64,000 nt of DNA from positions 189,812,270 to 189,876,269 of the forward strand of contig NC_081415.1 of NCBI RefSeq assembly GCF_030272615.1. The letters run 5' to 3'. This document shows positions 56,726 through 64,000 of this stretch, one piece after another (the stretch's first letter is position 1; each line of letters starts with the position of its first letter). The notes beneath the pieces are model-generated. The model did not search any database. It worked only from the letters and a program-made list of their open reading frames with translations, and was not told where the DNA came from. The position numbers and the translations under genes were made by a program. Origin of the DNA: Cryptomeria japonica. Lineage: Eukaryota; Streptophyta; Pinopsida; Cupressales; Cupressaceae.

Positions 56726-58698
56726 TGATGGAAATATGTTGGATTTGGTCAAGTGTTTTCATTGATTTCAACATTGTATCTCAGTTGGACCTATCTCAGT
56801 TAGTCTTGGTGATCATATTGGTTTTAGCTATGATTCTGATCCGGTATGATTAGATCTCTGGAATCAGTTTTGGATGCTTACTCTAGATGGTTATTTGTTT
56901 TCCATATTTTGTTGGTTCATGTTTTGGTACTCCGATAACTATCGCTTATGTTCCTAATTGGTATTTCCCGGTGTTGGCATTCTACACTCTTATGAGAATA
57001 GTTGGTGTTGTCATTGATGGTAACCATCTGGCAACCTTCTAGCATTCATCTGGTAAGCCACTGGCAGACACCGACAGCGGCAACAATGCATATTGACACC
57101 CCAGCTGACAGGGAATAAAATTTTGTTTATTGTATTTAATTGTATTATCTTTTGTAAAGCCGACATGGCATATTGTAAAAGACTCATATATATGTATGAG
57201 ATCTTATGGGTCATTTTGAGTATTAAGGAAGTATGCATGGAGAGAATGTATGGATGATATTTTTGTATAAGGAGCTATAGTTGACAATGAAGGTTTTGGT
57301 TATAGAATGAGCTTAAACTGGTATTGAACCTGGCATAGTTGATGCTAATTTGAAGCAGTACATTGTATTGGATTTCATAATTCACTTTTGTAGTCAGTGT
57401 GACCCTTATTGAGTAGTGAGCTCTAAGCAGTTGGCCTTCCTGCATGTGTAGGCCCCTCATTGTAAGTAATATTTATTAATTGGCCAGTGAGTGAATATAG
57501 TGGGTCACAAATCCCACCGAGGTTTTTCCCACACTGGGTTTCCTTGTTTAACATCTTGTGTTATGGTGTGTTTTCTATGTTGTCTTTATTGTTCCTGTTT
57601 ACTGCATTAATTCTTATTTACTGGTACACTATTTGGAATGCAAAGTTCTTAATAAGTTAAATATTCTACTAACTAGTTAGATATTGATTCACAACCCCCC
57701 CCCCCCTCTCAGTATCTTTGGCACTATCATTAATCCTAACACTCCATACCAATTAGCTTTACCAGTTAGTTTTACTTGTAAGTGATATTTGATGTTTTGG
57801 TTAGATAATTTTGGTCCAGGTTATGGAATCAGTTTCTATCATGCTGAAGGTGCTTCTTGATCATATTTTGAGTTTTTGGTGACTTTGAATTGGCTGGTGT
57901 ACTATTATGGTGGTTCTATTTGGATCCGGTTAGACTTTCTATGTTACTTCAATAAGGGTTTCTACCGGTTAGTCAAGCGTGTTGGATTTTGATCTTAGCA
58001 GAATTTTTGACGGATGGAATTGTTTGGTTACTTGATTTGGGTCCATGCTATGTAATGTAAATCATATATTGGTTTGGTGATACCATGTAATGTATTTTAT
58101 GTTAATATGGGTTTATGGGTTTAGGGTTTAGCCGACCTTGTCAATAAGGTTGATGATCCGTATTAATAGGTGACTTATTTATGTAATTTACATATCGATG
58201 GGATCGATGGTTATGTCTACATTATCAAAGGAAGGTTTATGTGCGAACAAGTGATATATCATTTGGTGAAGTTGTTTGTATTATAGGGCAGACATCTATG
58301 CTTAACCGAAACTGTATCAAGCATTAGGAGATGCTACTTTCATAGTTCATTCTTTTCGGATTGTAGTTCGATGTTTTGTAAGTTAGTGAGACTTCTTTTT
58401 GTGATGAGTAGTGAGCTCTATGCGATTGGCCTGATTGAAAGTGCAATCCCCATTGTAATTTCACATACTGCTATAGAAGTATTATCTGATTGTCGATAGG
58501 GTTTCCCACCGTGGTTTTTCCCTTTACTGAGTTCTCCACGTCAAAATATTGGTGTTGTGTGTAGTGTTCTTTCACATTATATCCTTCATTGTGTTGGTTT
58601 ATTTGTGCTCCGGTTTAATAGTTTTGATAAGCATTAGTTTTGATTTCTGATTCACCCCCCCTCTCTCAGTTTACTCTCGGTATCAGATCTATCTAACA
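56726..58698 (+). repeat. Element F 3' LTR, interrupted by S2
   Basis: It starts TGATGGAAATATGTTGG, aligning with the 5' LTR TGTTGCAATATGTTGG, and ends TCTAACA. Parts are 56726-56971 and 57742-58698. The S2 insertion point corresponds to about 38258 in the 5' LTR. It contains the CACCGTGGTTTTTCCC module near 58508 and TTCACCCCCCCTCTCTCAGT near 58651. Confidence 0.9.
56972..57741 (+). repeat. S2: solo copia-type LTR inside element F 3' LTR
   Basis: This 770-bp LTR begins TGTTGGCATTCTACACTC and ends TTAATCCTAACA. It is the same subfamily as S1 in the opposite orientation and is related to D's LTR. Uninterrupted sequence in F's 5' LTR confirms the insertion. Flanking bases are CCCGG and CTCCA, so the target duplication is too decayed to recognise. 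Confidence 0.85.
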
Positions 58699-58703
58699 CT
58701 AAC

Positions 58704-59450
58704 AAGGAACACACATGTACTCACATGAAGGAATATTCAATGCAAGAAAGTACATTTAACATATGTAAAATGTTACTTTAAAGAAGAGGTAATCTTCAAA
58801 GAGAAAAAGAGAATTAGAGATGAAGAATCACACATCTCCCTAAGGAGAGATTATTCATAAGAGATGTATCATTTAAAGAAAGGAATAGATCCTAACCAAA
58901 GAACACACATGTAATCACATGAAGGATAATTCTATGCAAGAAAGGACATCAAGTTATAAAAATAACAACCCATAAGGAAATAGTGAAACCTTAGATAAAG
59001 AGTAGGAATAAGATAATATCCTTGCTCCCCAAGCATAGAGGAAAGAATTAACTATGTTGTTGTGCCAAGATGATTGTAATTGAAAAAGTATCACCTCTTA
59101 TAACAAAGAGCCCCCAATTAAGTTAACTACTAGTGTCATAGGGTGAGGAGCAACATGAAGCATGAATGGAGTGCTAAGGCACTACCTCTCAACCAAGAAA
59201 GAGTGCAAGATCACTTGTAAGAGCTATGCAAGCTCTATCATATTGGTCTTGAACAAATGTTTTTAATTCTTTACATTTTTAAAGAGAATGAGAATAACTT
59301 TGATGAAAAAGACAAAGTTCATCACCTTTATTATGCTTATAATTGTAATTAAGTCTAATGAAAGGAAAAACAACATTCTTACCATACTTCAATCTCTAAA
59401 AGATTCTCGAAGTTAATTTTTATTGGTCATCAATAGGAGTAGGTCTTGTC
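58704..59450. other. Unclassified repeat DNA right of element F
   Basis: This continues the sequence interrupted at 37998, as the CTAAC duplication shows. It is purine-rich with repeated phrases such as ACACACATGTA(C/A)TCACATGAAGG at 58711 and 58905. I see no coding. Confidence 0.4.
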
Positions 59451-59760
59451 TCTTGAGATGTAGTCCAAGGGTTTATAGAAGGAGGAGGACCGTCTTCTAT
59501 TATTTTAACTATCCCATTATTAATGAGTCCTTGCATTCCATTTTGAAAATCCTAACAATCATTGGTATCATGGTCATTAGTTTGATGATGTGAGAAAAAA
59601 GGAATGTTTGAGGAAGAAGCATCCTTAGATGGATGATAGAGTTTATATCTTCCAAAGTAATCCTTTTGCTTTTGAACCCTAAGGAGATAATCTATAGGTG
59701 AATTATGAGAATGTCCTAGACCTTCGGCAATCTCACAATCTTTGTGAAAAATATGTCAAC
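59451..59760 (-). pseudogene. Gypsy gag remnant with Tat-type knuckle region
   Basis: Read on the minus strand in one frame: LGHSHNSPIDYLLRVQKQKD, YFGRYKLYHPSKDASSSNIP, then FFSHHQTNDHDTNDC, a stop, and DFQNGMQGLINNGIVKIIED. The HDTNDCxxFQxxxQxLIxxGIV pattern is the knuckle and following helix of Tat-like gag (element G has GHKTGNCHRLKNIIQDLIDR). This suggests that the surrounding unclassified DNA belongs to an old gypsy element. Confidence 0.6.
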
Positions 59761-59832
59761 AATATAGACATCATCATACATCTTCTTACAAGAAATGATA
59801 TGTTCTATCTCATACACATACCCTAGCACAAG

Positions 59833-60228
59833 GTGGGGCAAGGTCAAAATATCGGTGTTTCAATCTCTCTAGATTCCCCTTATTCTCCTAGAGCTTATCT
59901 TAATCAGCAAAATGTTTGTAGAGAAGATGATGTTATGCATTTCATTCATGATCTGTCTCCCCACATAACATTAAGTAAAGATGAGGCCTTAGATGATAAG
60001 GATCTTCCTTCCCAACCTATCAAAGAGCGTATGCATGATGGTAGAAATGAGAATTTCCCCACAAAGGATATTCCTTCTTCATCTACTTCTCCCTTTGTTC
60101 CTTCTAGATGTACTTACACTACAAATTTTAAATAAATCCATTATAATACTCCTTCTCAATTAAAATTCTCTTATAGGAGTGGCTATAACATAATATCAAA
60201 ATAAGGTTATAGAGGACAAGGACTTGAA
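59833..60228 (+). pseudogene. Fragment with G-patch-like motif, opposite strand to the neighbouring gag
   Basis: The plus strand has a 100-codon open stretch (GVSISLDSPYSPRAYLNQQN). Two TAA codons later the same frame gives SGYNIISK, stop, GYRGQGLEKFEQGIL. This resembles the G-patch consensus, which occurs next to the protease in some retroelements. It is cut at about 60229 by element H. Being on the opposite strand from the gag remnant at 59451 implies rearrangement or two different elements. Confidence 0.45.
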
Positions 60229-61888
60229 AAATTTGAACAAGGAATCCTATCTGGCATCCTCGACACATAGCATTCTCAGGTTTTTCAAGACTCGGTAGAC
60301 CTCTTACTTGGTGCTTCTTACTTATTTGGATCAGATTATCAAAATTTACATGACAAAACCTTTTATGCCATAACCAGGTATCATCTATCTTTACATACAG
60401 ACACTTGTTCCGAGTTGAGTCAAGGTGAAATGTATTACCTTTTGTTTGTGTCCTGGTAGCAGCTAACTTTCCATGCTTGTCATGAACTTTGACAATTCCT
60501 TTCTGAAATTCTATTTGGTAACCTATATTGTTTAGCTGTGCTACACTCAACAAATTGTATTTCAAACCTTCAACCCAATAAACATCATTGCATCTTGCAT
60601 TGTCAAGAAGTGTTATAGATCCTTTACCTCTTACTGGACATGGTGCATCATTACAAAATCTTACATAGCCTCCATCATAATCTTCTAACATAACAAACTT
60701 GTGTTTATCACTTGTCATATGATGTGAGCATCCACTATCTATTATCCAAGAATCATTAGTATTTATGTGAGATATTAGGGATTTTTCTTCATACCTTTCT
60801 TCATATGATCCATCTTTGATAGCCACATAAACTACTTCCTCTGTATCAATTTCATCTAATTTATCATCGTTGGATTCCTCATCGGCTATTAAGCATGTCT
60901 TTCTATCTCTTCTTTTGAAGTCTTGGTGTCCTCTGTAATGATTATCTTTCTGTCTATCATCTCGATAATCTCTCTTTTCAGTAGAATCTTTTTCAAGACA
61001 GTTAGAAGCCATATGCCCTATTTTATCGCAATTGAAACATTTAAAATGTAGTTTTCCTTTATACTTACCTTTGCCTCTCGGTAACCTTCTGGCTAATAGT
61101 GCTTCAAACTTTTCCTGCTTTCTGATTTCCTTATATAGTTTGTGTACTTCTTCCATGTTCTTACGAAATCTTTCACTCACTCCACTATGATCTCCTTCAG
61201 AGTACTTGTACTTTCTTTCATTGTAATCATTAGATTCATCAAGATGAAAAGAACTAAATGTAGATTCAACTTTATTTACCAATGACCCACTATTATCAAA
61301 GTTTCTTAACTCAAATGCATGTAGCTTACCAATAGTAGCATCTAAAGAAACTAGCATATTAGGTACATACCTCAATTCATTGATTGTAGAGACTCAGAAT
61401 TCATAAGACGGTAGAAGGGTTCTTAACAACTTACTTGTTATATCCTTTTCTTCAATAGTTCCACCTACTCCTTTGATTTGATTGATGATCTCCTTTAGTC
61501 TTGTACTATACTGGGTTATGTTCTCACCTTCATTCATCCTCATAGATTCAAGTTGTCCTCTTAGACTATCCACTTTTGCTCTTTAAACATGTTCATCAAT
61601 GCCATATACAGATATGAGCTTGTCCCACATTGCCTTTGCATCATTGCAGCCTTCTAGATCATTAAACTCTGAGTCAATCAATGCAGATGTTATTTCAATA
61701 ATTGCTTGGATATGTTCTTGCTTTGCCTTTATTTCTTCCATAGTCAATGGATAGGTGCTCGGTGTGATGAAATCATTCTCCAGATAATATACAACATATT
61801 CTCCAATTCCTGATAGGTGCAGCTTCATCCTTTTCTGCCATGTAGAGAAACTTGACTTGTTCAGCTTTGGTGCATCCCTCTTATACAT
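60229..61888 (-). pseudogene. Element H gag-protease-integrase start (truncated)
   Basis: ATG 61888 opens MYKRDAPKLNKSSFSTWQKR, a copia gag. An intact zinc knuckle follows, FKCFNCDKIGHMASNCLEK. The protease box is WIIDSGCSHHMTSDKHKF. The pre-integrase domain is WLWHKRFCHVNFDNLIQISK, then CRGCQIG, where the frame meets unrelated sequence. Frame breaks lie at 61380-61582, with a TGA after SYEF and a TAA after DEHV. Position VAQLNNIG shows a CAG where element A has TAG. Confidence 0.88.
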
Positions 61889-61938
61889 CTTTGGATCTTT
61901 ACCTCAAGTACCTTTAAACTTTTCTTCCAGAGTCCAAA

Positions 61939-61950
61939 GCTCTAATACCA
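61939..61950 (-). other. Element H primer binding site
   Basis: The minus strand reads TGGTATTAGAGC two bases inside the LTR, one C-to-T change from the initiator-Met PBS. Confidence 0.88.
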
Positions 61951-61952
61951 AT

Positions 61953-63472
61953 TGATAGTTCTGATACTTAATGTAAGTACAGATCCAATAGCCAACAAGA
62001 TGAGAGGGGGGGTGAATCATACATACTTAATCTTCCTTAAAAACATCAGATTTAACCTCAGTAACATATACTTCAGTAATATAACCAAAACTGCTAAACA
62101 TGCAAACTCAAAAGCATATAAACATCATATCACTCATAACACCAGATTTAACGTGGAAACCCAAATAGGGAAAAACCACTATGGGATTTCAGACCCACTA
62201 AGAAATATACTCTTCTAGAGTATGCTCGGTTAAAAGCAAATCTTGTTAAAGATTACAAACACATTGCTAGATGTGACCCAATTAAGGGATTTCCCTCAGA
62301 TCTGTTAGGATCTTCACCTTGTTAGAAGTGACCTTGTTAAAGGATTTCAAACACTCAATCAGAATGTCACCTTGCTAGAGGGTTTTACAAATAAGACTGT
62401 TAAGTCCACTCGGTTAAGAAATTTTTTGTCACTTTCACAAAATAACAGTAATAAAAATCTATTTGCAACTTCACATCTAAAATGCTAAAGCAGATTCTTA
62501 TTTGCTCAATACAATCTAGACATAGAACTAATCTTGTCCATCTGTTGGGCTTCTATACTCTGTTATTCAAACAGGTCTTCAAGCTTCTGTGCTCAGTAAT
62601 CACTATGTAGCATCCATGTGCATACATTTACCCACATACATTGTTTATCAACAACTCCCTATTTATAAACAATTAGGTAACTGCTTAATCTCTTTGATCA
62701 CACTTCCCATGATCAATCATAGCCATCAGATCTTCAAACTTGTCCAGGTTCAATGTATCCTTCGATCTAAAAAACATTTTACCCTGCCTAGGAACTTGCA
62801 TACATTTCTTGGAACTTGTGTTAGGGTAATGTGGTTCAATCTGCACTGTAGATCTTCATGCCGATTTTCCTTTGCCATAGATTCATTAACAAACTTCATG
62901 CATGGCATACCAATCATTTAATCAATTCCAGCTCATCAGCTTCCTTCATTAAATAACGCATGTAACCATTTAATGTATTATGTTACAGCTCAGTTACAAC
63001 TCGATAACAACTTGGTAACAACTTGGTGAATACTAAACTTTACTCAGTAGACATTCCGCCTTCATTAACCGATAGCGATAACCTTAGGGTTTACCGACTA
63101 GGTTCCTTAGGGTTTATCGACTAGGTTCTTTGCTCAGTAACATAGTATAGTATTAACCTTACAATTTACAACATATGTATGATGTTAAAATAATCTAAAC
63201 ATCATGATCTCATCATTGTCTGACTCGATAATAGTTGCCCATTGAATACCTTATTCATCCCCTTATTCATCATATTCTTTTTGTGTCTTTTATCGACATC
63301 TTTATACTCATCAAATCATACTTCTCAAGATATGGCAACATCATACTGAATTAGAAAATCAATTTCTTGACATCAATGACAAAATAATAATATTAAGACA
63401 ATAAATCATCCTTAATTAGTTATATCCATAATCATCAACAACCTTCTCAATATCCTTATTGAAATGCCAACA
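61953..63472 (-). repeat. Element H 5' LTR
   Basis: This 1520-bp LTR runs from TGATAGTTCTGATAC to GAAATGCCAACA. It contains GAGAGGGGGGGTGAATCA near 62002 and the complement of the TTTTTCCC module near 62149-62187. AATCTCCCA follows directly on the right and resembles a minus-strand PPT, so a second copia body may have adjoined it. Confidence 0.8.
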
Positions 63473-64000
63473 ATCTCCCATTGTCTGTTATAATGCCAAA
63501 TGCCAACATCAAATTTTTAAATTTTTCTCCTATCATTATTCTACCTAATCATATGCCCTTACAATAAACTCTTTCCCTTAGAGAAAATAGGAAATTTAAT
63601 TTGTAGGATTGTGCCACACTTTGCAATCATCTTTAATCAACAACTTTAAATTTTATTGGACTACTTCATTAGGGCCAAGAGAAGGTTTGAGAACTTATGT
63701 TTTTGCTAGTAAAGAAAGGCAATAAGATGGATAAATATTTTCTTCATGAGTTTATAAGTTTACATGGATGTTAGCATACCTTCAATTTTTATTAAAACTT
63801 ATGTTTCCATCAAGAAAGCATTACATTGAAATCTTAATGGTTATAAGATTTTGTTGTTTTAATCAATAAGTTGATAGCTTAACAAAACTTCTATGAATAT
63901 ATTTTGTCAACCAACATTGTAGTTGGCAAATGAATTAAATACTGAGTAAATATTGATTGATGATTTGCAAATTTTTTAGACTTAAGCTGTTACCAAATGT
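63473..64000. other. Non-coding sequence right of element H
   Basis: It starts with a PPT-like ATCTCCCATTG. Otherwise it is AT-rich with no protein or RNA signal I can recognise. It may be the 3' untranslated region of another copia element. Confidence 0.35.

Larger units (their letters stand above)
37999..58698 (+). mobile_element. Element F: Ty1/copia retrotransposon carrying element G and solo LTR S2
   Basis: The ends are TGTTGCAATATG at 37999 and TCTAACA at 58698, flanked by perfect CTAAC duplications (37994-37998, 58699-58703). With G and its duplication removed the 5' LTR is 1210 bp, and with S2 removed the 3' LTR is about 1203 bp, which confirms both nested insertions. The internal region is 52173-56725 with gag, protease, integrase, RT and RNase H in copia order. 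Coding has several stops and a frameshift. Confidence 0.93.
60229..63472 (-). mobile_element. Element H: truncated Ty1/copia retrotransposon
   Basis: H has an LTR (61953-63472), a PBS, gag, protease and the start of the integrase zinc domain on the minus strand, then ends abruptly. The rest of pol and the 3' LTR are missing. The plus-strand fragment to its left is unrelated. The gag-pol stretch 60230-61375 is open for about 380 codons, making it one of the better-preserved coding regions here. Confidence 0.85.

Overview
This window is a graveyard of nested LTR retrotransposons from a large, repeat-rich seed-plant genome. The abundance of old, heavily decayed Ty1/copia and Ty3/gypsy elements inserted into one another would suit a conifer, but nothing here fixes the species. 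I find no host gene, tRNA, rRNA or CRISPR array. Almost every coding stretch is a retrotransposon ORF or its remnant, broken by stops and frameshifts. Stops are mostly TAG or TAA where related copies keep CAG or CAA.

Left block (1-21074). Element E is a non-autonomous LTR element on the + strand. Its 5' part lies off-window and it ends at 21074. It is interrupted by element B, a Tat-like gypsy on the - strand reaching 17013, whose left LTR is cut by the window edge. B's right LTR is interrupted by element A, a complete copia (9043-16675, + strand, TSD ACCTT). A solo LTR (17378-18216) also sits in E. E itself interrupts a chromovirus-like gypsy remnant J.

Middle block (21075-35060). J is interrupted by copia element C (21816-34918, - strand), and J's reading frame resumes after it. 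Element D (26780-33346, - strand, TSD GATGA) lies inside C's gag. D has LTRs, a PBS and a PPT but no protease, integrase or RT. It encodes a coiled-coil protein with a zinc-knuckle array, a 335-residue protein of unknown family and a long coiled-coil/acidic ORF. E carries a relative of the last of these.

Right block (35061-64000). Unclassified repeat DNA (35061-37998 and 58704-59450) is interrupted by copia element F (37999-58698, + strand, TSD CTAAC). F's 5' LTR contains element G (39063-52021, TSD GTGTG), a gypsy with gag, protease and the integrase C-terminus but no RT/RNase H/integrase core. G also carries an antisense plant-mobile-domain-like fragment. F's 3' LTR contains a second solo LTR (56972-57741). 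The window ends with a gypsy remnant (59451-60228) and a truncated copia, H (60229-63472).

The insertion order is well supported by target-site duplications, by matching LTR lengths once nested inserts are removed, and by reading frames that resume across insertions. The D/E family is the best candidate for something undescribed.
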